From assembly GCF_014161445.1 (NCBI RefSeq), contig NZ_JABBXA010000004.1:368075-432074 (forward strand): a stretch of DNA of 64,000 nucleotides. The letters run 5' to 3'. The notes under the pieces were generated by a model. It searched no databases, was not told where the DNA came from, and saw only the letters and a program-made list of their open reading frames with translations. The DNA comes from Microbispora sp. H13382. GTDB lineage: Bacteria > Actinomycetota > Actinomycetes > Streptosporangiales > Streptosporangiaceae. The translations under genes were made by a program, and so were the position numbers. Below, one piece after another: positions 52,678 to 62,307 of this stretch. Every line of letters starts with the position of its first letter. Position 1 is the stretch's first letter.

Positions 52678-53807
52678 ACATCGGCATCGTCTGCCCGTAC
52701 ACCTGGGAGGTTCCCGGGGGCGTGCAGGCGCACATCAGGGACCTCGCCGAGGCGCTCATCGACGACGGGCACAAGGTGTCGGTCATCGCCCCCGCCGCCG
52801 ACGACGCCGAGCTGCCGCCGTACGTGACCCCGGCGGGCCGCGCCGTGCCCGTGCCGTACAACGGGTCGGTCGCCCGCCTGGCGTTCGGCTTCCTGTCGGC
52901 GAACCGGGTGCGCAAGTGGATCAGGGAGGGCGGGTTCGACGTGCTGCACGTGCACGAGCCCGCGGTGCCCTCCCTCGGCGTGCTGGCCTGCTGGGTCGCC
53001 CGCGGGCCGATCGTGGCGACGTTCCACGCCTCCTACGAGAGGTCGCGGGCGATGTCCGTGGCGGCGCCGATGCTGCAGAGCGCGCTGGAGAAGATCACGG
53101 GCAGGATCGCGGTCTCCGACGCCGCCCGTAAGACGCTGGTGGAGCACCTCGGCGGTGACGCGGTGCTGATCCCGAACGGCGTCACGGTGCGCAGGTACGC
53201 CGAGGGCGAGCCGCTGCCGGGCTGGGGTCCGGACGGCGGCGTGATCGGCTTCCTCGGGCGGATGGACGAGCCGCGCAAGGGCCTGGCCGTGCTGCTGGAG
53301 GCGTTCGCGCTGCTCGCGCCCGAACGGCCGCGGCTGCGGCTGCTGATCGCCGGTCCCGGCGACCCCGACGACGTGCTCGACCGGGTGCCCAAGCCGTACC
53401 GGGACAGGGTCGGGCTGCTCGGCATGGTCAGCGAGGCCGACAAGGTGCGCGCCTACCACTCCGTGGACGTCTTCTGCGCGCCCAACCTGGGCGGCGAGAG
53501 CTTCGGCATCGTGCTCACCGAGGCCATGTCGGCGGGGGCGCCGATCCTCGCCAGCGACATCCCCGCCTTCCGGCGCGTGCTGGGCGACGGCCAGGCCGGG
53601 GCGTTGTTCACGACCGGGGACCCCGCCGCCCTGGCCGGGGAGGCCGCCCGGCTGCTCGACGACCCCGGACGCCGCGCCAAGCTCTCCGACGAGGCCCGCC
53701 AGGCCGTGTGGAAGTACGACTGGTCGACGGTCGCGCGGGAGGTCGTGCGCGTCTACGAGACCGTCACCCACGCCAGCGCGGGAGTCGTGGAGGACGCGCT
53801 GCCGTGA
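52674..53807 (+). CDS. pimA: Phosphatidylinositol alpha-mannosyltransferase PimA
   Basis: 377 residues, GT4 family GT-B fold. The N-terminal half starts IGIVCPYTWEVPGGVQAHIRDLA and includes VLHVHEPAVPSLG and TFHASYERS; the C-terminal nucleotide-sugar domain has FLGRMDEPRKGLAVLLEAF and NLGGESFGIVLTEAMSAGAPILASD, with the EX7E motif. It adds the first mannose from GDP-mannose to phosphatidylinositol. Starts and stops overlap both neighbours by 4 bp, giving one tightly coupled operon. Confidence 0.93.
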   Translation: MNIGIVCPYTWEVPGGVQAHIRDLAEALIDDGHKVSVIAPAADDAELPPYVTPAGRAVPVPYNGSVARLAFGFLSANRVRKWIREGGFDVLHVHEPAVPSLGVLACWVARGPIVATFHASYERSRAMSVAAPMLQSALEKITGRIAVSDAARKTLVEHLGGDAVLIPNGVTVRRYAEGEPLPGWGPDGGVIGFLGRMDEPRKGLAVLLEAFALLAPERPRLRLLIAGPGDPDDVLDRVPKPYRDRVGLLGMVSEADKVRAYHSVDVFCAPNLGGESFGIVLTEAMSAGAPILASDIPAFRRVLGDGQAGALFTTGDPAALAGEAARLLDDPGRRAKLSDEARQAVWKYDWSTVAREVVRVYETVTHASAGVVEDALP

Positions 53808-54343
53808 CCACCACTGTCATCCTCGTGGCGGCCGTGGTCGTCGTGCTGTTCGCCGTCTACGTCTCCTGGCGGGCCGGGCGGCTCGACCGCCTCCACATCC
53901 GCCTGGAGACCGCGCAGGCCGCGCTCGACGCCGCGCTGCTGCGCCGCGCCGCGGTCTGCCTGGAGCTCGCCGGCTCGCGCATCCTCGACCCCGCCACCTC
54001 GCTGGTGCTCGCCGCGGCCGCCCACGAGGCCCGTACGGCGGGGCCGGACGAGCGCGAGCACGCCGAGAGCGACCTGTCGAGGACGCTGCGGGCGGTGGTC
54101 GACCAGGAACGGTTCAGGGAGAAGCTGGCCGAGCATCCCGCGGGGACGGCGCTGCTGGAGGAGCTGGACACGGCGGTGGCCAAGGTCGTCTACTCGCGCC
54201 GGTTCTACAACAACGCCGCCGGCGTCACCCGTACGGCACAACGGCGCTGGCTGGCCCGCACGCTGCGCCTGGCCGGGCACACCGACCCGCCCCGGTTCTT
54301 CGACATCGACGACGAACCGCCCGAATCCCTCGCTACTGGATAG
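53804..54343 (+). CDS. LemA-like membrane-anchored helical protein
   Basis: 179 residues: one N-terminal transmembrane helix (ILVAAVVVVLFAVYVSWRAG), then a helical domain resembling LemA (LDRLHIRLETAQAALDAAL, ELDTAVAKVVYSRRFYNNAA). In mycobacteria the gene after pimA (Rv2609c) has such a part fused to a NUDIX hydrolase; here only the first part is present and the frame ends at FDIDDEPPESLATG. It overlaps the pimA stop by 4 bp, so it is the last member of the pgsA-patA-pimA operon. Function unknown. Confidence 0.75.
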   Translation: MTTTVILVAAVVVVLFAVYVSWRAGRLDRLHIRLETAQAALDAALLRRAAVCLELAGSRILDPATSLVLAAAAHEARTAGPDEREHAESDLSRTLRAVVDQERFREKLAEHPAGTALLEELDTAVAKVVYSRRFYNNAAGVTRTAQRRWLARTLRLAGHTDPPRFFDIDDEPPESLATG

Positions 54344-54477
54344 TCACTTTTTGTCGGGTATTTCGGGCTGATCCCGGTAAGCTCATGCCGTTTCATAGCC
54401 ATGCTGGTCAACGGGTCCGCATGGGCCAGGTCCGTCGTGCCTGGTGTCGGGGGCTTTCCACCGGGAGGAGCGGTACG

Positions 54478-55479
54478 GTGCGGGCAGGGATCGGCTTCAC
54501 GCTGGCCATGGCGGTCATCCTGACCGGAACCGCGTGTTCCGGCGACGACAAGCCGGCCGCCCAGTCCCAGGGAGCGAGCCCGCTGGCGTCCCCGTCGCCG
54601 ACGCCGCCTCCCGAGCACCCGTTCACCGGCCGCCCGGTCGCCTCCCGCAGGCCCGTCCTCGCCGTGAAGATCGAGAACACCCACGCGGGCAAGCCGCAGA
54701 TGGGCGTGCGCAGCGCCGACATCGTCTACGTCGAGCAGGTCGAGGGCGGGCTCACCCGGCTCATGGCGATCTTCTCCTCGAAGCTGCCCGCGCAGGTGGG
54801 ACCGGTCCGCAGCGCCCGCATCTCCGACCTGCACATCCTCCCGATGTTCGGCAAGCCCGCCCTGGCCTACTCCGGGGTGCAGACGAAGATGATCCCCTTC
54901 GTCCAGAAGGCCTCGCTGTTCGACGTGTCCGACAGCCGCGTTCCCGGCGCGTACACCCGCGCCCAGGGCCGCGTCGCGCCGTACAACCTGGTCGGCAGCC
55001 CCAGGCAGCTGCTCGCCAAGGCGCCGCAGGCGAGCAAGGCGAAGGACATCGGATTCGTCTTCTCCGACGAGCCGCCCGCCGGGGGCACGCCGCAGAAGAG
55101 CGTCAGCGTGCGCTATCCGGCGGCGCGCTTCACGTTCACCTGGTCGGCGGCGCAGAAGCGCTGGCTGGTCACCCAGGACGGCGAGAAGGACATGGCCGCC
55201 GAGGGCGGCCAGCAGGGCGCCCCCACGATCGTCATCCAGTGGGTGAAGACCGAACGCTCGGAGTTCCACGACTTCACCGGTAGCTACACCCCGCTCGTGC
55301 ACACGGTGGGCAAGGGCACCGGCGTCGTGCTCAGGGACGGCCAGGCCTACCGGGTGAAGTGGTCGCGCGCCTCGGAGAAGGAGGGCACCGCCTACACCAT
55401 GGCCGACGGCACGCCCATGCCGTTCGCCCGCGGCCAGGTCTGGGTGGTGCTCGCCTCGCGCAAGCCCGTCGCGCCGTGA
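54478..55479 (+). CDS. DUF3048 (YerB-like) lipoprotein
   Basis: 333 residues from the GTG at 54478, which has GGGAGGAG at 7-nt spacing (54463-54470). The signal peptide ends in VILTGTAC, a lipobox with lipidated Cys near residue 20. The two DUF3048 halves follow: PVLAVKIENTHAGKPQMGV, ADIVYVEQVEGGLTRLMAIF and VGPVRSARISDLHILPMFGKP, then the C-terminal VSVRYPAARFTFTWS to GQVWVVL. YerB-like proteins are surface lipoproteins of unknown activity. The frame is open to 54385, but that extension would spoil the signal peptide. Confidence 0.88.
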   Translation: MRAGIGFTLAMAVILTGTACSGDDKPAAQSQGASPLASPSPTPPPEHPFTGRPVASRRPVLAVKIENTHAGKPQMGVRSADIVYVEQVEGGLTRLMAIFSSKLPAQVGPVRSARISDLHILPMFGKPALAYSGVQTKMIPFVQKASLFDVSDSRVPGAYTRAQGRVAPYNLVGSPRQLLAKAPQASKAKDIGFVFSDEPPAGGTPQKSVSVRYPAARFTFTWSAAQKRWLVTQDGEKDMAAEGGQQGAPTIVIQWVKTERSEFHDFTGSYTPLVHTVGKGTGVVLRDGQAYRVKWSRASEKEGTAYTMADGTPMPFARGQVWVVLASRKPVAP

Positions 55480-55586
55480 TGGACAAAAGACATGATCGAC
55501 TCTGCCATGTGGGAGCGTCGGGTGCGGGATCGGCCAGCACCTACCATGGAGAGGAATCCGTAGGCCCGCCGTCGTGAGGTAGCACC

Positions 55587-56501
55587 GTGTCCAGCAGCAC
55601 GCCCGAAGTCAACGAGACCACCGCCGTCGGCACCGCCCGCGTGAAGCGCGGCATGGCCGAGATGCTCAAGGGCGGTGTCATCATGGACGTCGTCACCCCG
55701 GAGCAGGCCAAGATCGCCGAGGACGCCGGAGCCGTCGCCGTCATGGCGCTCGAGCGCGTCCCCGCCGACATCCGCGCCCAGGGCGGAGTGTCCCGGATGA
55801 GCGACCCCGACATGATCGAGGGCATCATCAGCGCCGTGTCCATCCCCGTGATGGCCAAGGCCAGGATCGGCCACTTCGTCGAGGCCCAGGTGCTCCAGGC
55901 GCTCGGCGTCGACTACATCGACGAGTCCGAGGTCCTGACCCCGGCCGACTACGCCAACCACATCGACAAGTGGCAGTTCACCGTTCCCTTCGTGTGCGGG
56001 GCCACCAACCTCGGCGAGGCGCTGCGCCGCCTCACCGAGGGCGCCGCGATGATCCGCTCCAAGGGTGAGGCCGGCACCGGCGACGTCTCCAACGCCACCA
56101 CCCACATGCGCAAGATCCGGGGTGAGATCAAGCGCCTCACCTCGCTGCCCGAGGACGAGCTGTACGTCGCCGCGAAGGAGCTGCAGGCGCCGTACGAGCT
56201 GGTGGCCGAGGTCGCCAAGACCGGCAAGCTGCCGGTGGTGCTGTTCACCGCGGGCGGCATCGCCACTCCCGCCGACGCCGCGATGATGATGCAGCTCGGC
56301 GCCGAGGGCGTGTTCGTCGGCTCGGGCATCTTCAAGTCCGGCGACCCCGCCAAGCGCGCCGCCGCCATCGTCAAGGCCACCACGTTCTACGACGACCCCG
56401 ACGTGATCGCCAAGGTCTCGCGCGGCCTGGGCGAGCCCATGGTCGGCATCAACGTCGACGACATCCCCGTGCCGCACCGCCTCGCCGAGCGCGGCTGGTA
56501 G
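55587..56501 (+). CDS. pdxS: Pyridoxal 5'-phosphate synthase subunit PdxS
   Basis: 304 residues, a TIM barrel with almost full family conservation: [31 protein letters not shown], the catalytic Lys in [39 protein letters not shown] with a second Lys in [10 protein letters not shown], and [27 protein letters not shown]. With PdxT it makes PLP from ribose-5-phosphate, glyceraldehyde-3-phosphate and ammonia. pdxT lies 2.5 kb downstream, separated by phoD and a marR gene, whereas in most actinobacteria they are closer. GAGGTAG precedes the GTG. Confidence 0.96.
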   Translation: MSSSTPEVNETTAVGTARVKRGMAEMLKGGVIMDVVTPEQAKIAEDAGAVAVMALERVPADIRAQGGVSRMSDPDMIEGIISAVSIPVMAKARIGHFVEAQVLQALGVDYIDESEVLTPADYANHIDKWQFTVPFVCGATNLGEALRRLTEGAAMIRSKGEAGTGDVSNATTHMRKIRGEIKRLTSLPEDELYVAAKELQAPYELVAEVAKTGKLPVVLFTAGGIATPADAAMMMQLGAEGVFVGSGIFKSGDPAKRAAAIVKATTFYDDPDVIAKVSRGLGEPMVGINVDDIPVPHRLAERGW

Positions 56502-56534
56502 ACGGCCCCGCGAGCTCGGCACACGGGGGAGACA

Positions 56535-56562
56535 CGCTCGGCTGGGACATCCCAGCCGGGCG
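56535..56562 (+). terminator. Terminator after pdxS
   Basis: CGCTCGGCTGGGA pairs with TCCCAGCCGGGCG (one wobble) around a 2-nt core, followed by TTCTTGCTGTT, 34 bases after the stop. Confidence 0.8.
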
Positions 56563-56712
56563 TTCTTGCTGTTCGTGCATCGGAGGTCGGGATGACCGCT
56601 TGGTGATGCCGCCTTTCGGGTGACCGATATCGTTCCGCCGGTCTTTACTCTCCTGTCACGATCGATCGTCAGGCTGCGGGCGTCCCGCCTCTGATCGTCA
56701 CAGGGAGCCCAA

Positions 56713-58389
56713 TTGCCCGGCCTCGATCGTCGTTCCTTCCTCGTCACCGGACTCGCCGCGGGGGCCGTCGCCGCGGTCCCCGGCGCCGCCCTGGCGGCTC
56801 CGACGCCCACGCCCGGGGCGGCGGGCGAACTCGCCTCCCGGGACCTGCGTTCCGACCCGTTCACCCTCGGCGTGGCCTCAGGAGACCCCGACCACGCCGG
56901 CTTCGTGATCTGGACCCGCCTCGCCCCGCAGCCGCTCGCCGAGGACGGGCTCGGCGGCATGCCGCGGCGCGCGTTCACCGTGCAGTGGCAGGTCTACGCC
57001 GACGAGAGCTGCCGCCGAGTGGTGCGGGCGGGCGTGGCCGAGGCGAGCCCGGAATGGGGGCACAGCGTCCACGTCGAGGTGGACCACCTGCAGCCCGGCA
57101 GGGAGTACTGGTACCGCTTCCGCGTCGGGCCGTACGTCTCACCGGCCGGCCGGGCCCTGACCGCGCCGGACCCGCTGTCGTTCGGCGGCCCGCTGACGAT
57201 GGCCTTCGTGTCCTGCGCGCAGTACGAGCACGGCTACTTCACCTCCTACCGCCGCCTCGCCGAGGACCACCCGGACCTGGTCCTCCACCTGGGCGACTAC
57301 CAGTACGAGTACACCAGGAACACCTACGTCGCCCCCGGCGGCAACGTGCGCGACCACGAAGGGCCGGAGACGATGACGCTGGCGAACTACCGCCAGCGGC
57401 ACGCGCAGTACAAGACCGACCCCGACCTGCAGGCCGCGCACGCCGGCGCGCCGTGGCTGGTCGTCTTCGACGACCACGAGGTGGACAACAACTGGGCCGA
57501 CGAGATGCCGGAGCGCCCGGAGGAGCAGCCCACCTTCCTCGAGCGCCGGGCCGCCGCCTTCCGCGCCTACTACGAGAACATGCCGCTGCGCCGCACCTCC
57601 GTACCGCGCGGCATCGACATGCAGCTCTACCGGCGCGTCAGGTGGGGGGCGCTGGCGAACTTCCACATGCTCGACACCCGGCAGTTCCGCGACGACCAGG
57701 GCTGCGGCGACGGCTACAAGGACTGCCCGGAGGCGGTCGACCCGGCCCGCTCGATCATGGGCTTCGAGCAGGAGGCGTGGCTGCTCGACGGCTTCCGGCG
57801 ATCGCGGGCGCGCTGGGACGTCATCGGCCAGCAGGTCTTCTTCGCCCAGCGCGACAACAACGCCGGGCCGGCGAAGATCACCAGCCAGGACGCCTGGGAC
57901 GGTTACGTCGCCTCGCGGCAGCGTGTCACCCAGGGCTGGATCGACGCCGGCGTGCGCAACCCCGTCGTTCTCACGGGAGACGTGCACGCGCACTGGGCCA
58001 GTGACCTGAAGCTGGACTACGACGACCCGACCGGCCCCACGGTCGGGTCCGAGCTGGTGACGACCTCCATCAGCACCACCGGCGACGGGGCCGACTCCGA
58101 CCCGGCGGCGCACCCCTTCCTGAAGATCAACCCGCACCTGAAGTTCTACAACAACCAGCGCGGCTACGTCCTCACGAAGATCGACAGGCACGCGCTGACC
58201 GCCGACTTCAGGGTGGTGCCCGTGGTCTCGGCCCCCGGCTCCGAGGTGCGCACCAGGGCGACGTTCGTGATCGAGGACAGGGTGCCCGGCGTGCAGCAGA
58301 CGTACCTGCGCCCGCTCGACCCCTCGATCGCGGCGCGGCGTGCGATCACGGTCGAGGACACCGTGCGGCAGGAGACCGAGCGCCCCTGA
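56713..58389 (+). CDS. phoD: Tat-exported PhoD-type alkaline phosphatase
   Basis: 558 residues from a TTG start with GGGAG in front. The twin-arginine signal is DRRSFLVTGLAAGAVAAVPG, with cleavage near AALA. A PhoD N-terminal domain (about 45-150) is followed by the metallophosphatase core: FVSCAQYEHGYF, LHLGDYQYEY, VFDDHEVDNNW and LTGDVHAHWAS, which carry the usual metal ligands (Cys, Asp, Asn, His). It hydrolyses phosphomono- or diesters, including wall teichoic acids, outside the cell. A 'PHO box' was not recognised upstream. A terminator follows. Confidence 0.93.
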   Translation: MPGLDRRSFLVTGLAAGAVAAVPGAALAAPTPTPGAAGELASRDLRSDPFTLGVASGDPDHAGFVIWTRLAPQPLAEDGLGGMPRRAFTVQWQVYADESCRRVVRAGVAEASPEWGHSVHVEVDHLQPGREYWYRFRVGPYVSPAGRALTAPDPLSFGGPLTMAFVSCAQYEHGYFTSYRRLAEDHPDLVLHLGDYQYEYTRNTYVAPGGNVRDHEGPETMTLANYRQRHAQYKTDPDLQAAHAGAPWLVVFDDHEVDNNWADEMPERPEEQPTFLERRAAAFRAYYENMPLRRTSVPRGIDMQLYRRVRWGALANFHMLDTRQFRDDQGCGDGYKDCPEAVDPARSIMGFEQEAWLLDGFRRSRARWDVIGQQVFFAQRDNNAGPAKITSQDAWDGYVASRQRVTQGWIDAGVRNPVVLTGDVHAHWASDLKLDYDDPTGPTVGSELVTTSISTTGDGADSDPAAHPFLKINPHLKFYNNQRGYVLTKIDRHALTADFRVVPVVSAPGSEVRTRATFVIEDRVPGVQQTYLRPLDPSIAARRAITVEDTVRQETERP

Positions 58390-58403
58390 CAAACGCGGCC
58401 CCG

Positions 58404-58435
58404 GCGGGCGGCGTCCCTTCCGGGGCGCCGCCCGC
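58404..58435 (+). terminator. Terminator after phoD
   Basis: GCGGGCGGCG (58404-58413) pairs with CGCCGCCCGC (58426-58435), with further CCC/GGG pairs inside, and is followed by TTCGTCTGTT. Confidence 0.8.
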
Positions 58436-58475
58436 TTCGTCTGTTCCGGCCCGGCCACCGTTATCGTGACCTGCT

Positions 58476-58901
58476 ATGACGACCGACGACACCGGGCGGC
58501 TAGCCGAGGCCCTGTCGCGCGAGCTGCGCCACATCGTGATGCTGCTGCGCCGTACGACGGCGGGGCAGCCGGTCACCAGCCAGCAGTACTCCGTGCTCGG
58601 CTCCCTGGAGGACGGCGCGCGCCGGATGACCGAGCTGGCCGAGGAGCACGGCGTGCAGCTCCCGACGATGACCGTGCAGGTCAACCGTCTGGAGGAGGCC
58701 GGCCTGGTCGCGCGGGGCACCGACGCCTCCGACGCGCGGGTGCGCACCGTCGAGCTGACCGGCGAGGGCCGCGACCGCCTCCGGGCCGTACGGCGGGCGC
58801 GGGTCGCCTACCTGTCCGGCCGGCTGGGCGCGCTGACGCCCGAGGAGCGCTCCGCCATCGCCCGCGCCCTTCCCGCCCTGGCCAAGCTGGGCCGTGTCTG
58901 A
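58476..58901 (+). CDS. MarR-family transcriptional regulator
   Basis: 141 residues; winged helix core ARRMTELAEEHGVQLPTMTVQVNRLEEAGLVARGTDASDARVRTVELTGEGRDRL. It resembles the small actinobacterial MarR proteins that start LAEALSRELRHIVMLLRR. No Shine-Dalgarno precedes the ATG; TATCGT (58462-58467) ends 8 nt before it, as for leaderless genes. It stands between phoD and pdxT. The stop is in a 14-bp tandem repeat. Confidence 0.87.
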   Translation: MTTDDTGRLAEALSRELRHIVMLLRRTTAGQPVTSQQYSVLGSLEDGARRMTELAEEHGVQLPTMTVQVNRLEEAGLVARGTDASDARVRTVELTGEGRDRLRAVRRARVAYLSGRLGALTPEERSAIARALPALAKLGRV

Positions 58902-58918
58902 TTTGTCGTGTCTGATTT
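58893..58918 (+). repeat. 14-bp-period tandem repeat spanning the marR stop
   Basis: CGTGTCTGATTT occurs at 58893-58904 and 58907-58918. The stop TGA (58899-58901) is in the first copy. Confidence 0.85.
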
Positions 58919-58981
58919 ATCGTTTTGGGCGCGCAAGACCGCGGCCATACCCTGAACAGGGTCACCACAGGAAGGGAAACC

Positions 58982-59572
58982 GTGACGTCCGCACCCAAGA
59001 TCGGCGTGCTCGCCCTGCAGGGCGACGTGCGCGAGCACATCCGCGCTCTGGAGGAGGCGGGCGCGACCGCCGTGCCGGTGCGCAGGCAGGAGGAGCTCGC
59101 CGCGGTGGACGCGCTGGTCGTCCCGGGCGGCGAGTCGACCACGATCTGGAAGCTCGCCACCGCCTTCGAGCTGATCGAACCGCTGCGGCTGCGGATCAAG
59201 GAGGGCATGCCCGCCTACGGCTCGTGCGCCGGCATGATCATGCTGGCCGACCGCATCCGGGGCGGCATCGAGGGCCAGGAGACGCTGGGCGGCATCGACA
59301 TGGTTGTCCGCCGCAACGCCTTCGGCCGCCAGGTCGACTCGTTCGAGGCCGACCTCGACTTCGCCGCGCGCGGGACGATCAGGGCCGTCTTCATCCGCGC
59401 GCCCTGGGTCGAGTCCGTGGGGCCCGACGTGGAGGTGCTGGGCCGCACCGAAGCTGGGGATAGGATCGTCGCGGTCCGACAGGGACCGTTGCTCGCGACG
59501 TCCTTCCATCCGGAGCTGACCGGCGACGCGCGGGTGCACTCGTATTTTGTCGAAATGGTGAGGGAGCTCTAG
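58982..59572 (+). CDS. pdxT: Pyridoxal 5'-phosphate synthase glutaminase subunit PdxT
   Basis: 196 residues, class I glutamine amidotransferase. The nucleophile is in [13 protein letters not shown] (about residue 79), the His-Glu pair in [17 protein letters not shown], and [15 protein letters not shown] gives the oxyanion strand. It releases ammonia from glutamine for PdxS. The GTG at 58982 has GGAAGGG upstream. It runs 3 bp before yebC, so the two are co-transcribed. Confidence 0.95.
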   Translation: MTSAPKIGVLALQGDVREHIRALEEAGATAVPVRRQEELAAVDALVVPGGESTTIWKLATAFELIEPLRLRIKEGMPAYGSCAGMIMLADRIRGGIEGQETLGGIDMVVRRNAFGRQVDSFEADLDFAARGTIRAVFIRAPWVESVGPDVEVLGRTEAGDRIVAVRQGPLLATSFHPELTGDARVHSYFVEMVREL

Positions 59573-59575
59573 GCG

Positions 59576-60328
59576 ATGTCCGGCCACTCCAAATGGGCGA
59601 CGACGAAGCACAAGAAGGCGGCGCTGGACTCCAAGCGCGGCAAGCTTTTCGCCAAGCTCATCAAGAACATCGAGGTCGCGGCCAGGACCGGCGGGCCCGA
59701 CCCGGACGGCAACCCCACGTTGTTCGACGCCATCACCAAGGCCAGGAAGAACTCGGTCCCGATCGACAACATCGAGCGGGCCCGCAAGCGCGGCGGCGGC
59801 CTCGAGGCCGGCGGCGCCGACTGGCAGACGATCATGTACGAGGGCTACGCCCCGGGCGGCGTCGCGGTCCTCATCGAGTGCCTCACCGACAACCGCAACC
59901 GCGCGGCGTCCGAGGTGCGCGTGGCGCTGACCCGCAACGGCGGCTCGCTCGCCGACCCCGGTTCGGTGTCGTACATGTTCAACCGCAAGGGCGTCGTGAT
60001 CGTCCCCAAGGGGTCGCTGACCGAGGACGACGTGCTCATGGCCGTCCTCGACGCGGGGGCCGAGGAGGTCAACGACCTCGGCGACAACTTCGAGGTGGTC
60101 TGCGAGGCCTCCGACCTCATCCCGGTGCGCAAGGCGCTGCAGGACGCGGGGATCGACTACGAGTCGGCCGAGATGAGCTTCGTCCCCACGCTCAACGTCC
60201 CCCTCGACGAGGACGGCGCCCGCAAGGTCTTCAAGCTCATCGACGCGCTCGAGGACAGCGACGACGTGCAGAACGTCTGGGCGAACTTCGACGTGAGCGA
60301 CGAGGTCATGGAGAAGGTCGAGGCCTGA
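59576..60328 (+). CDS. yebC: YebC/PmpR family regulatory protein
   Basis: 250 residues, beginning [40 protein letters not shown] and continuing [25 protein letters not shown], highly conserved in the family, with acidic domains 2-3 (DEEGAR-type block as [31 protein letters not shown]). Members are described as DNA-binding regulators and, for the YeeI/YebC type, as factors acting on ribosomes stalled at proline stretches. It usually precedes ruvC; here an acetyltransferase gene intervenes. Confidence 0.95.
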   Translation: MSGHSKWATTKHKKAALDSKRGKLFAKLIKNIEVAARTGGPDPDGNPTLFDAITKARKNSVPIDNIERARKRGGGLEAGGADWQTIMYEGYAPGGVAVLIECLTDNRNRAASEVRVALTRNGGSLADPGSVSYMFNRKGVVIVPKGSLTEDDVLMAVLDAGAEEVNDLGDNFEVVCEASDLIPVRKALQDAGIDYESAEMSFVPTLNVPLDEDGARKVFKLIDALEDSDDVQNVWANFDVSDEVMEKVEA

Positions 60329-60398
60329 CGCCGAAGTCGGACAGAGGGGCGGAAAACCGGTGGCAGCAGCCGACGGCGCCCGCATAGCCTGGCCTGCT

Positions 60399-61562
60399 GT
60401 GGAAATCCGTCATCTCACGAGCGACGACCTTGACGCCGTCCTCGACTCCCGCAGGCGCGCCTTCGGCCCGTTGTCCGGCGACGGCGCGCAGATGTGGCGC
60501 AAGCTCGTCACCCCGATGCTGCCCGAGGGCCGTTACCTGGGCGCCTTCGACGGCACCCGCCTCGTCGGCACGGCCAGGATCAACCCGTACGTCCAGTGGT
60601 GGCACGGCCGCCCGCAGTCGATGGGCGGCGTGGCGGGCGTGACCGTGGCGCCGGAGGACCGCGGCAGGGGAGTGGGCCGGACGCTCATGGACGCGGTGAT
60701 CGAGCGCTGCACGCAGCTCGGCCACGCCGTCTCCGCGCTGTACCCGGCCACCACGCCGCTGTACCGGAGCGCGGGCTACGAGCACGCCGGCGTGCTCCAG
60801 CGGATCACCCTGCCCGCCGAGGCGCTGCGTACGGTGGGCGACCCCGGCGGCGTGGTCAAGCTGCGCCGGATGGGCCCGTCCGACGCGGCCGAGCTCGTGG
60901 CCCTGATCGGCAGGGTGCACGCCGCCACGCGCGCGAGCGGGCCGCTGACCTTCGACGAGCGGACCTGGCGCCTGTGGCTGGAGGACGACGACGACTTCTG
61001 CTACCTGGCCGAGGACGGGTTCGTCGTCTACCGGTGGAACGACGGCGACATCGAGGTCGACAACCTGCTCGCGGAGTCGGAGGCGACGGCCCGGGCGCTG
61101 TGGTCGATGGTCGGCAGCGCCTCGTCCGTCGCGAAGTCGGTGACCGCCTGCCTCGACCCGGCCGACCCGGTGCTCTGGATGCTGCGGGAGCGGTCGAAGG
61201 ACGAGGTCACCCAGACCCGGTGGATGTTCCGGCTGATCGACCTGCCCGCCGCGGTCGGGGGGCGCGGCTTCCCCGCCGGGCTGTCCGTCGAGATCCCCGT
61301 CGAGGTGACCGACTCCCGGCGCGCCGGCAACACGGGTGCGTGGCTGCTGCGGGTGGACGGGGGCTCCGGCTCCGCGACGCGCCGGGACACCGCGCCCGGG
61401 GAGAGCACCCGGCTCACGATCGGCGGCATGTCCGCGCTGTTCGCCGGTGTGCCCACGGCCACGCTCCGCCGCGCCGGCCTGCTGACCGGCGGCTCTCCCG
61501 AGGCCGACGACGCGCTGGACGCGGCCTTCGGCTGCGCCGCGTACATGATCGACTACTTCTGA
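60399..61562 (+). CDS. Eis-family GNAT acetyltransferase
   Basis: 387 residues in three parts: an N-terminal GNAT (about 1-145; acetyl-CoA loop VTVAPEDRGRGVGRTLM), a second GNAT-like region (about 155-275) and an SCP2-like C-terminal domain ending in YMIDYF, whose terminal carboxylate is the general base in Eis. The Tyr in ALYPATTPLYRSAGYE fits the general acid. Eis proteins acetylate aminoglycosides and protein lysines at several sites. The GTG at 60399 lies 8 nt after TAGCCT (60385-60390) with no Shine-Dalgarno, so it is probably leaderless; the longer frame from 60360 is not supported. Confidence 0.88.
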   Translation: MEIRHLTSDDLDAVLDSRRRAFGPLSGDGAQMWRKLVTPMLPEGRYLGAFDGTRLVGTARINPYVQWWHGRPQSMGGVAGVTVAPEDRGRGVGRTLMDAVIERCTQLGHAVSALYPATTPLYRSAGYEHAGVLQRITLPAEALRTVGDPGGVVKLRRMGPSDAAELVALIGRVHAATRASGPLTFDERTWRLWLEDDDDFCYLAEDGFVVYRWNDGDIEVDNLLAESEATARALWSMVGSASSVAKSVTACLDPADPVLWMLRERSKDEVTQTRWMFRLIDLPAAVGGRGFPAGLSVEIPVEVTDSRRAGNTGAWLLRVDGGSGSATRRDTAPGESTRLTIGGMSALFAGVPTATLRRAGLLTGGSPEADDALDAAFGCAAYMIDYF

Positions 61563-61671
61563 CCCGCCCGCGCCGCCGCTGATCGCGATAGAGTGACCGG
61601 CCGAACAGGTGTTCGGCGTAGTGGCGGTGAGGTGCGGTGGCTGCGCCGGCCGGGATCAGGGAGGCGTGCCG

Positions 61672-62307
61672 GTGCGGTTGCCCCAGATGCGGGTGATGGG
61701 CGTGGACCCGGGGCTGACGCGGTGCGGTCTCGGCGCCGTGGAGGGCCGTCCCGGCGCGCCGCTGAGCCTGCTGTCGGTGGGGGTGGTCCGCACCCCGGCC
61801 GACGACGACATCGGGTCCCGGCTGGTCGTCATCGAGGCGGAGATCGAGCGCTGGCTCGACGAGATCAGGCCGGACGCGGTCGCCGTCGAGCGGGTCTTCG
61901 CCCAGCACAACCTCCGCACGGTCATGGGGACGGCCCAGGCGTCGGCCGTCGCGATCGTCTGCGCGGCCCGGCGGGGGCTGCCGGTCGCGCTGCACACGCC
62001 GAGCGAGGTCAAGGCCGCCATCACGGGCAACGGCAACGCCGACAAGAAGCAGGTCGGCATGATGGTCACCCGGCTTCTGCGGCTCGACGCCATGCCCAAG
62101 CCGGCGGACGCCGCCGACGCGCTCGCCCTGGCCATCTGCCACGTCTGGCGCGGCGGCGTGCAGCACCGCCTGGCCGACGCCCTGGCCAGGGCCCGTCACG
62201 GCGGTGCGGGCGCCACTGGCACTGGGGGCTCTGGGGCCTCTGGTAGGACTGGGACGCCCGGCGAAGTCGCGGCCGGGCGTACGGACCGGGGAGGGAGCAC
62301 GCGGTGA
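61672..62307 (+). CDS. ruvC: Holliday junction endonuclease RuvC
   Basis: 211 residues, of which the first 170 or so are the RuvC nuclease: [14 protein letters not shown] with the first catalytic Asp, [23 protein letters not shown] with Glu, and [14 protein letters not shown] with two Asp. The 35-residue tail ([14 protein letters not shown] and onward) is low complexity and absent from most RuvC proteins. GTG at 61672 has GGAGG at 7-nt spacing; the ATG at 61687 is an alternative closer to the conserved core. It overlaps ruvA by 4 bp (GTGA). Confidence 0.94.
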   Translation: MRLPQMRVMGVDPGLTRCGLGAVEGRPGAPLSLLSVGVVRTPADDDIGSRLVVIEAEIERWLDEIRPDAVAVERVFAQHNLRTVMGTAQASAVAIVCAARRGLPVALHTPSEVKAAITGNGNADKKQVGMMVTRLLRLDAMPKPADAADALALAICHVWRGGVQHRLADALARARHGGAGATGTGGSGASGRTGTPGEVAAGRTDRGGSTR

